From Alphaproteobacteria bacterium (GTDB lineage Bacteria > Bacteroidota > Bacteroidia > Bacteroidales > FEN-979): a DNA stretch of 64,000 nt. The stretch lies in NCBI GenBank assembly GCA_009928665.1, contig SACF01000004.1, forward strand, positions 1 through 64,000, given 5' to 3'. This document shows positions 26,994-35,749 of this stretch, in pieces. A model generated the notes under the pieces. That model had not been told where the DNA came from and did not search any database. It saw only the letters and a list, made by a program, of their open reading frames with translations. The stretch's first letter is position 1. Each line of letters opens with the position of its first letter. Position numbers and translations under genes: made by a program.

Positions 26994-27463
26994 TTGTTAA
27001 TGATTTTATTTTTACTGTGCTCATATTTATTTTACTGCTTATCTCCTTTGAGCAAGTTGATGTTTTCGGGGCGGGTTTATGACCCCTCCCCGCCCTCCCC
27101 TTGAAGGGGAGGGAGTCCCTTTACCAGATATTGAAGGAAAAATGATCATTGAAAGACATTTATTTTTATCTTTTTTCAATGAAATCTTATAAAATCCCCG
27201 TTCAACTTCTCCCTCCCCTTCAAGGGGAGGGCGGGGAGGGGTCATTTTATCAGCCACTGCCGGTTGCCGCTTTTGATACTTGCTTAAAGGGGATAAGCAG
27301 TTTTATTTTTTTCGGGTCAAATGAAATATCCATTGTGATCATCCTCGGTTTTCATGAACCTGATTCCATTGGATATTTCGACGTAACACCGGGGTAAGTT
27401 TCATAAAACGGAAAAACCGGGGAGTGCATGGGAACGTCACACCCCCCGGGACCGGTAAAGTCA
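26994..27463. other. 470-bp intergenic region holding an inverted-repeat element
   Basis: Apart from the 167-bp inverted-repeat element at 27079-27245 described separately, nothing coding is seen. The C/G-rich words CCGGGG near 27392 and 27421, and CCCCCCGGGACCGG near 27436, are direct or short palindromic and do not make a clear terminator for the small secreted protein gene to the right. Confidence 0.5.
27079..27245. mobile_element. MITE-like element with perfect 36-bp inverted arms
   Basis: The left arm 27079-27114 begins ATGACCCCTCCCCGCCCTCC and is repeated exactly in reverse complement at 27210-27245. Each arm ends in its own near-palindrome, CCCTCCCCTT with AAGGGGAGGG. The 95-bp centre is AT-rich and contains a second imperfect stem (TCATTGAAAGA with TCTTTTTTCAATGA). 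It encodes nothing. The form suggests a non-autonomous element or a mobile structured repeat; TTT lies on both flanks, too short to call a target duplication. Confidence 0.65.
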
Positions 27464-27943
27464 TTACAATTGAAAGGTGACGGTGTAAACGCCGCCGCTG
27501 TAAGTTACAGGGTAGATCCCCTGCCGGATCGTCAGCGGTGTGGATGAACCGAGAACTTTGGAAGTCGCACCCGACAGGGTGAATGGATCTTCGAGGGTAA
27601 TACTGGTCTTGTCTTTGAAAACCGGAAGGGTTGATCCGCCTTCATATTTAGTCAGTTCGCGTTCTTCAATCTGCAGGATCAACTGGTCTTTATCATTCAG
27701 CTGGGCCTTGACGGGACAGGTATTGTAATCGTAAGCGCCGCTCATGTTATCTTCAAATCCAATGGTAAATTCAAAGCATAGCCCGAATCCCCTCTTGCAT
27801 TCGAGCTTCGGGCGGTGAAAGGTAATACGGATATTGACCCAGGCCGATGGGGAGGAAGTGGGAATAGCGATGAGATCACCGGCATAAATTGATCCTGAAA
27901 TCAGCATCAAGCTGAGAACGGAGAAGAGTATAAGTTTTTTCAT
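27464..27943 (-). CDS. Hypothetical secreted protein
   Basis: The 159-residue protein has a clear signal peptide (MKKLILFSVLSLMLISGSIYA). The mature part is beta-rich with two or three cysteines (KLECKRGFGLCFEF, NTCPVKAQL) and ends TYSGGVYTVTFQL. No family is recognised. It stands alone between the inverted-repeat element and a long spacer and is probably periplasmic or at the outer membrane. Confidence 0.7.
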   Translation of the reverse strand: MKKLILFSVLSLMLISGSIYAGDLIAIPTSSPSAWVNIRITFHRPKLECKRGFGLCFEFTIGFEDNMSGAYDYNTCPVKAQLNDKDQLILQIEERELTKYEGGSTLPVFKDKTSITLEDPFTLSGATSKVLGSSTPLTIRQGIYPVTYSGGVYTVTFQL

Positions 27944-28398
27944 GGCTTTTTGATTAAAAATTCAACAAAACGCTGCCTGATGGCCGCCGGCAGCCGACGG
28001 TTGGTCCTTAATTTCAGGGAGCAGGACCCTGCTACCGAAATCGGGATCATTCCAAAAGATCCTTCATTCGCTGGGTTCAAAGATCCATGATTGGTACGCC
28101 TCCTTCCGTTTTAAAAAATTCACAGGTTAATCGGGGCGACTGCGAAAAGGTAATACAGATACAAGGGATTTTTTTTACACTTATTGATAAATGATTATAA
28201 TTCAATAGATATCATTTATTTACACAAAAGGCTTGGAATTTATCTGAAAAATTTTTAGTATCTTTGCACCCGGATTTCCAGAATCTGAATAATTGCCGGG
28301 AAACGGGAGTATCCGGAAATATCTTACCGGCGCTGATCCTTTCCGGATCAGAAGGCAGGGAATAAATAAATCAAACAGGGATTAATTGAGAGGAATAT
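27944..28398. other. 455-bp divergent intergenic region
   Basis: It separates the small secreted protein (minus) from the GlgA-like gene (plus). A good plus-strand promoter lies at 28233-28266; nothing else convincing is visible. Confidence 0.5.
28233..28266 (+). promoter_or_regulatory. Promoter of the GlgA-like gene
   Basis: TTGG (from 28233) and TATCTTTG (28259-28266) are 23 bp apart, matching the Bacteroidota pattern. The start would be near 28273, giving a leader of about 125 nt. A short pair of CCGGAAAT/TTTCCGGAT words (28311-28350) could form a weak hairpin in the leader. Confidence 0.55.
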
Positions 28399-29226
28399 AT
28401 GGAAAAAGCGAAAGTTTTGTTTGTTGAGCAGGAGATTAGCCCATATCTGAAAGAAAGCCCCATGGGAATGATCGGGAGGTATCTGCCCCAGGGTATCCAG
28501 GAGAAGGGAAGAGAGATCCGTACGTTTATGCCGAGGTTCGGGAATATCAATGAACGGCGGAATCAGCTACACGAGGTGATCAGGCTTTCGGGCATGAATC
28601 TGATCATCGACGACACCGACCACCCGCTGATCATCAAGGTGGCATCCATCCAGCAAGCGAGGATGCAGATCTACTTTATCGACAATGAGGATTATTTTCA
28701 GCGGAAGTTCACCCTTCACGATAAAAACAACAAATTTTTCCCGGACAATGACGAGCGTGCAATTTTTTATTCCCGGGGAGTCATCGAGACCGTGAAAAAA
28801 CTGGGATGGGGCCCTGATGTGATCCATTGTCATGGCTGGATGACCAGTCTGGTCCCGATCTACATTAAAAAAGCTTACTGCGACAATCCCCTCTTCACCG
28901 AGACCAAATTGATCTATTCCATCTATGATGATGACTTCGAAGAATCGCTCCACAAGGATTTTGCGCATAAAATCAAGTTGGACGGGATTAATACCCGGGA
29001 TCTTAAACACTATAAGACGCCTTCTTACGTTAATGTCATAAAAGCGGCCATCGATTTTTCCGACGGTGTGATCATCGGATCACCGAAAGTCAACCCGGAA
29101 CTGATCAGCTACCTGAAGGAAATCGATAAACCGTGGCTCGATTACCAGCCGATGGATCGTTACTTGGAAGCCTATAATGATTTTTACGATGAGATCCTGG
29201 TCAATGACACGGTTTCGGTCGAATAA
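28399..29226 (+). CDS. GlgA-like protein, GT5 N-terminal domain only
   Basis: The 275-residue protein resembles just the N-terminal Rossmann half of glycogen/starch synthase: KVLFVEQEISPYLKE, IQEKGREIRTFMPRFGNINE and GPDVIHCHGWMTSLVPIYI match the family. The C-terminal donor-binding half is missing, and the K-x-G-G motif of true GT5 enzymes is replaced by KESPMG, so it is unlikely to make glycogen by itself. Such short proteins are common in Bacteroidota and sit next to DUF4270 genes as here. Its real role is unknown. Confidence 0.8.
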   Translation: MEKAKVLFVEQEISPYLKESPMGMIGRYLPQGIQEKGREIRTFMPRFGNINERRNQLHEVIRLSGMNLIIDDTDHPLIIKVASIQQARMQIYFIDNEDYFQRKFTLHDKNNKFFPDNDERAIFYSRGVIETVKKLGWGPDVIHCHGWMTSLVPIYIKKAYCDNPLFTETKLIYSIYDDDFEESLHKDFAHKIKLDGINTRDLKHYKTPSYVNVIKAAIDFSDGVIIGSPKVNPELISYLKEIDKPWLDYQPMDRYLEAYNDFYDEILVNDTVSVE

Positions 29227-29249
29227 CTGAACACTCTAAAATCAACCAT

Positions 29250-30608
29250 TTGAAGTCACCCGTGAACAAACTGCCGGTTTCTCTGCTGATCGGAACACTT
29301 CTGCTGTTCATCCTGTTTTCCTGTAAAAAAGATCCTTACGAGATCGGGTTTGACCTGTTGCCGCCGACCGATACGTTGAATGTCAGGACCACCGACACCA
29401 TTACGGTGGAAGCCTTTTCGGTGATCGTCGACTCGGTTCGCACCGATAAAGTCACCTCCCTGTTGCTCGGTTCCATGCTGGATCCGGTATTCGGCAAGAC
29501 CACCGGCAGTTTTTATACGCAGCTTGAACTCTCCTCGGAAGAACCCGATTTCGGCGATCAGCCGGTGCTCGATTCTCTCGTGCTGATGCTCTTTTACAAT
29601 AATTATTACGGTGACACCCTGACCCGGCAGCATGTCAGGGTTTATGAGCTCAGCGACGATCTGGTTTACGACAGCGTGCACTATTCCAATGACCGGCTCA
29701 ACGTTTATCCTGTATTGCTGGCCGATCAGGATTTTTATGTCAAACCCACCGACAGTGTCAAGGTCGGCGATGAAACGCTGGCGGCACATGTGCGGATCAA
29801 CCTGAGCAAGCAAACCAGCTACCTGGGGAACAAAATCCTCTATGCTCCGGCCAGCGCCCTGACAAGCAACAGCGAATTCGTGAAATTCTTCAAGGGATTG
29901 TATGTGGAATCCACACCGGTTAACAACGGGGGTTCACTGTTCTCATTCTCGGTTACCAACGCAACCTCAAAACTTGTGGTCTATTTTCACGACGGGGCAA
30001 CCCCCACCAAGGATTCGCTCAACTATGAACTTACCATCAATGATGGCTGCGGCAGGTTTCTGCATTACGACCACAACCGGTACCTCGATGCCAGCCAGGA
30101 TCTGAAACGCCAGATACTCAATCACGACTCGGCGCAGGGGAGATCAAAACTCTTTTTACAGGGGCTTGGAGGCGTACGGATCAAGGTAAAATTTCCCTTC
30201 ATGAAGAATTTCGGGAAAGGTAAGGTCATTGCCGTGAACGACGCGCTTCTGATGTTTAAAAACTACGAGACCGACACCACCTTTGCTCCTCCCTATTCAC
30301 TGACCCTGCTCAGACAGGACAGCGTGGGCACGATCGGGCATCTGCCTGATGAGTACGAGGGAACCGGTTATTTCGGCGGAACCTACAATGCAACTTCGCG
30401 TACCTATTTCTTCCGGATTACACAATATATGCAAAAGATCCTGCTGAATTCCTATTCCAAAAGTTACGACTTGTACATGTATGTCACCAACCCCCGTTAC
30501 AACCAAGTAACTCCCAACCGGATCATTCTCGACGGAACCAACCCCGCGATACCCGGCAGCAACGCGTCACGGTTTCAATTGAAAGTTACCTATACCATTT
30601 TAAATTGA
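29250..30608 (+). CDS. DUF4270 family lipoprotein
   Basis: The 452-residue protein has a signal peptide ending in the lipobox LLFILFSCKKDPYEIGFDLL, followed by DTLNVRTTDTITVEAF and long beta-strand-rich sequence, ending NASRFQLKVTYTIL. This is a Bacteroidota outer-membrane lipoprotein family of unknown function. The start appears to be TTG at 29250. It follows the GlgA-like gene by 23 bp and is probably cotranscribed; a terminator-like hairpin follows. Confidence 0.85.
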   Translation: MKSPVNKLPVSLLIGTLLLFILFSCKKDPYEIGFDLLPPTDTLNVRTTDTITVEAFSVIVDSVRTDKVTSLLLGSMLDPVFGKTTGSFYTQLELSSEEPDFGDQPVLDSLVLMLFYNNYYGDTLTRQHVRVYELSDDLVYDSVHYSNDRLNVYPVLLADQDFYVKPTDSVKVGDETLAAHVRINLSKQTSYLGNKILYAPASALTSNSEFVKFFKGLYVESTPVNNGGSLFSFSVTNATSKLVVYFHDGATPTKDSLNYELTINDGCGRFLHYDHNRYLDASQDLKRQILNHDSAQGRSKLFLQGLGGVRIKVKFPFMKNFGKGKVIAVNDALLMFKNYETDTTFAPPYSLTLLRQDSVGTIGHLPDEYEGTGYFGGTYNATSRTYFFRITQYMQKILLNSYSKSYDLYMYVTNPRYNQVTPNRIILDGTNPAIPGSNASRFQLKVTYTILN

Positions 30609-30613
30609 TCTGC

Positions 30614-30646
30614 CGGGAACAGATTCATGGATCCCGTCCTTTTTTA
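30614..30646 (+). terminator. Intrinsic terminator after the DUF4270 gene
   Basis: CGGGA (30614-30618) pairs with TCCCG (30632-30636) and a T-rich run TCCTTTTTTATTT follows. The stem is short, so strength is uncertain. Confidence 0.45.
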
Positions 30647-30693
30647 TTTCATTCGTTATGGTTTTTTAAGGATTAAAGTCTGTTTGAATTTTG

Positions 30694-30727
30694 TTTGTGA
30701 GAAGAAACCTGTTTCGTTGTATTTTTG
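30694..30727 (+). promoter_or_regulatory. Promoter of glmS
   Basis: TTTG (30694-30697) and TATTTTTG (30720-30727) are separated by 22 bp. The start would be near 30734, only about 13 nt before the ATG, so there is no room for a glmS ribozyme. Confidence 0.62.
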
Positions 30728-30746
30728 ACCCGTCAAAATTTTAACT

Positions 30747-32585
30747 ATGTGTGGAATTGTAGCCTATATCGGACCCCGGGATGCTTATCCGATCCTCATG
30801 AAAGGATTGCACCGGTTGGAATACCGCGGATATGACAGCGCCGGCGTTTGTCTGATCAATGATGATATCCGGATATACAAATGCAAGGGTAAGGTTTCCG
30901 ATCTGGAGGATCATGTCAGCGGCCAGGATATCTCAGGAACCATCGGAATGGCGCATACCCGTTGGGCAACGCATGGCGAACCCAGCACCCTTAACGCACA
31001 TCCGCATATCTCTCAGAACAAGACCCTGGCCCTGATCCACAACGGTATCATCGAAAATTATGCCTCCATCCGGAGTGAGCTGAAAAACAGGGGATATCTC
31101 TTCAGCAGTGAAACCGATACGGAAGTCCTGGTTCACCTGATCGAAGATATTATGATCAACGAGAAGGTGCCCGTTGAAGAGGCGGTCAGGATCGCCCTCA
31201 ATCAGGTTATCGGCGCCTATGCCATCGTGATTCTGGCAAAGGAATTTCCCGATAAGATCATTGCAGCCCGTAAAGGAAGTCCCATGGTGATCGGGATCGG
31301 CGAAGGTGAATTTTTCATTGCTTCCGATGCCACGCCGTTGATCGAGTACACCGACAACGTAGTCTATCTGAACGACGAGGAAATCGCCATCATCGAACGG
31401 AATAAAGATTTGAAAATCAAAACCATACTCAATAAAGCACATACTCCCTACGTTGAGAAGCTGGAGATGAGCCTGGGCGAGATCGAAAAAGGCGGGTTTG
31501 AGCATTTTATGCTGAAGGAGATCTACGAACAGCCACGGTCCATCCAGGATTCGATGCGGGGCCGGTTGCATGTGGATCACGGAATCGTGACCCTGGGCGG
31601 TATCCGCGACTACGAACAGAAAATCATCAATGCCGGCAGGATCATCATCACGGCTTGCGGAACCTCCTGGCATGCCGGTTTGGTGGGCGAGTATCTCCTT
31701 GAGGATCTTGCAAGGATTGCAGTGGAAGTGGAATATTCTTCGGAGTTCCGGTACCGCAATCCGATCCTTTCGGAAGATGATGTCGTTCTGGTGATTTCCC
31801 AGTCGGGAGAGACCGCCGACACCCTGGCGGCCATTGACCTGGCAAAGTCGAAGGGCGCCACGGTACTGGGAATCTGTAATGTGGTGGGATCGTCGATTGC
31901 CCGGGCAACCCATGCCGGGGTTTACACCCATGCCGGACCCGAAATCGGGGTGGCCTCTACCAAGGCCTTCACGGCGCAGGTTGCCGTTTTGGCCATGCTC
32001 GGACTGCTGATTGCCCAGAAAAAAGGGACCATTCCCAAGTCGAAATTCCAGCAACTGTTGATAGAGCTTGACAACATACCCGCCAAGGTAGAGCGGATTC
32101 TGAAACAAAACGAAAAAATCCGCGATATTGCCACCATTTACAAGGATGTGAAGAATTCTTTGTACCTGGGCCGGGGTTACAATTTTCCGGTTGCGCTTGA
32201 AGGGGCCCTGAAACTCAAAGAGATTTCATACATCCATGCCGAAGGCTATCCTGCAGCAGAGATGAAACACGGACCCATCGCCCTGATCGACGAATCGATG
32301 CCGGTGGTCTTCATCGCCACCAAGCGCGGTATTTACGACAAGGTGATCAGCAACATCGAGGAGGTGAAAGCCCGCAAGGGCAGGATCATTGCCATCGTGA
32401 CCGAAGGCGACGAGTCGGTAAAAGCGCTGGCCGATCACTGTATCGAGATCCCCGACACCGAGGAGATGTTCGTCCCGTTGCTGGCCACCATCCCGTTGCA
32501 ACTCCTCTCCTACCACATCGCGGTCATGCGCGGCTGCAACGTCGATCAACCCCGCAACCTGGCCAAGAGTGTGACGGTGGAGTAA
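30747..32585 (+). CDS. glmS: Glutamine-fructose-6-phosphate aminotransferase (isomerizing)
   Basis: The 612-residue enzyme makes glucosamine-6-phosphate, the entry to peptidoglycan and LPS amino sugars. The N-terminal nucleophile Cys2 (MCGIVAYIGPRDAYPIL) and HTRWATHGEPSTLNAHPH mark the glutaminase domain; two SIS isomerase domains follow (TACGTSWHAGLVGEY, VISQSGETADTLAA, GRGYNFPVALEGALKLKEIS) and the C-terminus is PRNLAKSVTVE. Length is normal. It is transcribed from its own promoter. Confidence 0.98.
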   Translation: MCGIVAYIGPRDAYPILMKGLHRLEYRGYDSAGVCLINDDIRIYKCKGKVSDLEDHVSGQDISGTIGMAHTRWATHGEPSTLNAHPHISQNKTLALIHNGIIENYASIRSELKNRGYLFSSETDTEVLVHLIEDIMINEKVPVEEAVRIALNQVIGAYAIVILAKEFPDKIIAARKGSPMVIGIGEGEFFIASDATPLIEYTDNVVYLNDEEIAIIERNKDLKIKTILNKAHTPYVEKLEMSLGEIEKGGFEHFMLKEIYEQPRSIQDSMRGRLHVDHGIVTLGGIRDYEQKIINAGRIIITACGTSWHAGLVGEYLLEDLARIAVEVEYSSEFRYRNPILSEDDVVLVISQSGETADTLAAIDLAKSKGATVLGICNVVGSSIARATHAGVYTHAGPEIGVASTKAFTAQVAVLAMLGLLIAQKKGTIPKSKFQQLLIELDNIPAKVERILKQNEKIRDIATIYKDVKNSLYLGRGYNFPVALEGALKLKEISYIHAEGYPAAEMKHGPIALIDESMPVVFIATKRGIYDKVISNIEEVKARKGRIIAIVTEGDESVKALADHCIEIPDTEEMFVPLLATIPLQLLSYHIAVMRGCNVDQPRNLAKSVTVE

Positions 32586-32596
32586 AAAAAATGTGC

Positions 32597-32637
32597 TATA
32601 TTTGCAGTTAACTCCGAATTAGTAATACCAAATCGGA
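32597..32637 (+). promoter_or_regulatory. -7 element and palindromic operator of the ATPase gene
   Basis: TATATTTG (32597-32604) predicts a start near 32611. Directly over it lies a 25-bp imperfect palindrome, 32613-32637, centred on 32625, with outer arms TCCGA/TCGGA and core GTAATAC; 10 of 12 base pairs match. It ends 5 bp before the ATG and could bind a repressor or fold in the leader. Confidence 0.5.
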
Positions 32638-32642
32638 ATAAT

Positions 32643-33803
32643 ATGCCAATAATAGACAGAATCCTCCGACTGGATCTTCCGGAAAAACAATCTGCTTTTT
32701 TATGGGGGCCAAGGAAAACAGGTAAGACGACCTACCTGAATTTAAAATTTCCGGAGAGTATCCGGTACGACTTTCTGCAAACAGATCTTTTTTTGGAGTT
32801 CTCCAAAAAGCCTTCATTGCTTCGTGAACAGTTATCTGCAATGGATGAACAGTCGTTCAGGCTGCCGGTAATTTTAGATGAAGTGCAGCGGGTGCCGCAG
32901 ATCATGGATGAGGTGCACTGGCTGGTAGAAAACAAGAATTGCAGTTTTATCCTTTGCGGTTCGAGTGCAAGAAAGTTGAAGCGTGGCGGAGCAAATCTGC
33001 TTGGCGGACGCGCATGGCGTTATGAACTTTTTCCTCTTGTCACGCCTGAACTCATAGAATATGAACTTCTTACAGTACTAAACCGGGGAACGATTCCCAG
33101 CCATTACTTCGGATCAAATCCGGTAAAGTCGCTTCAGGCTTATACACAGGATTATCTGAAGGAAGAGGTTTTTTCGGAAGGCCTGGTCAGAAATGTCCCT
33201 GCCTTTTCACGCTTTTTCGATGCAATGGGATACTCACATGGAGAACTCATCAATTATTCCGCCATCGCCCGTGATTGTGGGGTAGACTCAAAGACTGTAA
33301 GGGAGTATTTTCAGATTCTTGTCGACACCTTGTTAGGCAGATTTATCGAGCCCTTTAACAGGCGACAGAAGCGCCAGGTGATCAGTCAGACTTCTAAATT
33401 TTACTTGTTTGATGTCGGTGTGGCCGGTGCCATCACCCGGCGCCGGATTCCGGAGGAGAAAGGGGAGTTTTTCGGCAAGGCTTTTGAGCATTTTATCCTT
33501 ACGGAATTGATTGCCTACAATTCGTATCGCGACCTGGATTTCAGGATCAACTTCTGGAGAACGAAAACCGGACTGGAGGTCGACTTTATCCTTGGCGAGG
33601 GAGCGGTCGCCATTGAAGTAAAAGGATCAGATCGTGTCGACAACAAGGATACTTATCCGCTTTCGGTGTTTATGGAAGAGTTTGCCGTAAGGAAAGCAAT
33701 CGTGGTATGCAACGAAAAGAGAGCCCGGCTGCATGGTAAAGTTCACATCCTGCCATACAGGCACTTTCTGGAAGAGCTCTGGAGCGGGAAGATAATCAGC
33801 TAA
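32643..33803 (+). CDS. AAA family ATPase with DUF4143 domain
   Basis: The 386-residue protein has a Walker A (GPRKTGKTTYLNL, near residue 24), Walker B (PVILDEVQRVPQ, near 78) and sensor-like FILCGSSARKL. A winged-helix stretch follows (YSAIARDCGVDSKTVREYFQ), then a C-terminal DUF4143 domain with nuclease-like residues (EVDFILGEGAVAIEVKGS). Function of this widespread family is not established; members are scattered by transfer and often stand alone, as here. No partner gene is adjacent. Confidence 0.88.
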   Translation: MPIIDRILRLDLPEKQSAFLWGPRKTGKTTYLNLKFPESIRYDFLQTDLFLEFSKKPSLLREQLSAMDEQSFRLPVILDEVQRVPQIMDEVHWLVENKNCSFILCGSSARKLKRGGANLLGGRAWRYELFPLVTPELIEYELLTVLNRGTIPSHYFGSNPVKSLQAYTQDYLKEEVFSEGLVRNVPAFSRFFDAMGYSHGELINYSAIARDCGVDSKTVREYFQILVDTLLGRFIEPFNRRQKRQVISQTSKFYLFDVGVAGAITRRRIPEEKGEFFGKAFEHFILTELIAYNSYRDLDFRINFWRTKTGLEVDFILGEGAVAIEVKGSDRVDNKDTYPLSVFMEEFAVRKAIVVCNEKRARLHGKVHILPYRHFLEELWSGKIIS

Positions 33804-33934
33804 TGTCCCGCCTGTAGCCGTAGTGCGGGATTTCCTTGTTGTTACTTTTCTTTTCCTTTATCGTTTGGATGTGTGGCGAATGCCACCCTCCGGAAACCAT
33901 CCTTATTGATCGGCTGATGGTTCGTTATCGGGCG

Positions 33935-34183
33935 TCAAATTTTCATGTTTTTATAATATTCGTCCACAATTTCTTTTGCCCTTTCATAGTCAGACCTTAG
34001 AATCATGACTTTTACTCCACCAGGGAAAGTCGGTTCAATCGCATATGAATTTACCGAATTGTTTTTCAGGAAGGATTCAATTTCCGAATTCTTTAATAGA
34101 CTTTTAACCATTTCTGATTCCCAGGGTGTCCCTGAAAATATTTCAATGATTGAATTCTGGTCTTTTTCCAATGCTTTGTCCAT
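33935..34183 (-). CDS. DUF2007 family small protein
   Basis: The 82-residue protein matches the DUF2007 (putative signal-transducing protein) pattern: IEIFSGTPWESEMVKSLL, GVKVMILRSDYERAKEIVDEYY. No membrane segment or signal peptide is present, so it is cytoplasmic. Family function is unproven. It stands alone, convergent with the ATPase gene. Confidence 0.75.
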   Translation of the reverse strand: MDKALEKDQNSIIEIFSGTPWESEMVKSLLKNSEIESFLKNNSVNSYAIEPTFPGGVKVMILRSDYERAKEIVDEYYKNMKI

Positions 34184-34461
34184 GTTAAGAGACTATTTAA
34201 TTTTACAATTGAACATGACAAACTAATTTTAAACAGACTTTATGTCTTTACTTCGCCGGCCTTGTCGTTTGTAAGCTCCCCCATAAGTCGGCCATTAAAA
34301 TTGTTTGGTTTTTTTGGGGGAGGTTACCACCATTTCCAGGTTATTCAAAGAGCATGCATTTTGAAATAGTGATAAAACACCCGGTTGATTTAAAAAAAGT
34401 CAGATTCTTCCAGGCCAATTTTCCTTCAACCGGAGGTCAAATTTCACCATGCCAATTAGCA

Positions 34462-35202
34462 TTATTTCGACTTGATCAGGTTGATGTTGTATGTAAAGGA
34501 TAATCCCCAACCATACATGATCGAGCCCTTACCGCCTTTGTGAGGAATGACGTAATGAATAAAACCTTCAGGCCTCACTGACCAGCGGTTGAGGTTGCCG
34601 CTGAATGCAAAGCCCAGATTCCCTCCAACGAAATAGGTTGGATCCGTACCATGACCCGGGATATATATCTGCATCCCAGGAGCCACATTGAATTCAAAAT
34701 ACTTCTTATAATGCAGCGAAATGATGAACCTGGGATTTAAAAGGTAATAAACCTCCATCTCAGGGTTTTCCTGGAAATCGGAATATTTTTTCGGTTTATA
34801 CAAAATGATACTGAATGGAACCTGGATGGCAAGCGCATCATTCAGGAATGCGTACTTTGGTGCTATACCCACCACATTTTCCCTGCTATCTTCAAGCTTA
34901 CCGAGATCGAAGAACCCTCTGGTATAAGATAGTTTGACATCGAAATTTTTCACGATCCCTATGCCAACCCTGATACCAGGTGTATAACCATATGTTCCAT
35001 CGTGTACTTCTGATAAGTAGTATGAACCTGCTCCAAACAGCGATATCTCAAGCTGGGCGGGCTTAAGTGAGGGAGCGCCATCGAAACTGACAGGCCATAA
35101 TTGCCCGCTCGAAAACAACGGATTTATAATCAAGGCAATAAAAAATCCTGTTCCGGTGATCAGCGGAAAAAGTTTACGGATGTGATTTGTAATTGTTTTC
35201 AA
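34462..35202 (-). CDS. Hypothetical outer-membrane beta-barrel protein
   Basis: The 246-residue protein has a signal segment (FPLITGTGFFIALIINPLFSSG) and repeated amphipathic strands with aromatic ends, such as NFDVKLSYTRGFFDLG, FNVAPGMQIYIPG and SIMYGWGLSFTYNINLI, as in small outer-membrane porin-like barrels. No specific family is recognised. The start is TTG at 35202. A good promoter lies upstream. Confidence 0.65.
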   Translation of the reverse strand: MKTITNHIRKLFPLITGTGFFIALIINPLFSSGQLWPVSFDGAPSLKPAQLEISLFGAGSYYLSEVHDGTYGYTPGIRVGIGIVKNFDVKLSYTRGFFDLGKLEDSRENVVGIAPKYAFLNDALAIQVPFSIILYKPKKYSDFQENPEMEVYYLLNPRFIISLHYKKYFEFNVAPGMQIYIPGHGTDPTYFVGGNLGFAFSGNLNRWSVRPEGFIHYVIPHKGGKGSIMYGWGLSFTYNINLIKSK

Positions 35203-35229
35203 AATTTAATTTTTATTGGTTTGACAGGA

Positions 35230-35260
35230 CAAAGGTAGGTTCGTGGCAAGTGGTTCCAAA
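35230..35260 (-). promoter_or_regulatory. Promoter of the barrel protein gene
   Basis: TTTG (35257-35260) and TACCTTTG (35230-35237), 19 bp apart on the minus strand, predict a start near 35223, about 20 nt before the TTG. Confidence 0.55.
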
Positions 35261-35749
35261 ACGGTTTCCCGGGACTCACGGATGGAACATTTGTAAAAAT
35301 ACAAAAAAGTGCATCTGGATACGATTAAAGTCGCCTCATGAATTGATTTATGAAAACCAGGAAGAAGGTGATTTTAGGAAAAAATGCAAATGAATTTTTA
35401 TCATATTACATTTTATTGTTTTGTGGACACAAAATCGCACAAGATTTAAGATAGTTTTAGAGTTTGCTTAAAAATTGCGTAGTTATTTATTATTATATTG
35501 ATTAACAATTGAATGTGAATAATTAAAGCACGAAATTAATCAAATATTGGAATTATGGATATTTCAGGTTCCCGACAAGAGTTTTGTTTTGGACCTAAAG
35601 TAAGAATCCTATCAGACTTTCTACAGTTACGCAGTTCGTCAATACCCATACGCCCATTCCCGATCATCAATAGTGACCGAAAGCAGTTTGCAGGTTGTCA
35701 GGTTGAATGGACCCGGTATTTCATCACCCTGACAGTGGTCTGTTTGTTC
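35261..35749. other. AT-rich intergenic stretch without recognisable content
   Basis: About 490 bp between the barrel promoter and the stop of the collagen-like lipoprotein. A plus-strand ORF from 35555 runs into the antisense of that lipoprotein gene and shows no family features. No terminator or repeat is evident. Confidence 0.5.

Noticed and set aside
30933..32108. 391-codon open frame antisense to glmS
   Set aside because: Low-complexity His/Gln/Gly/Asp pattern typical of a shadow of a well-conserved gene; glmS is certain.
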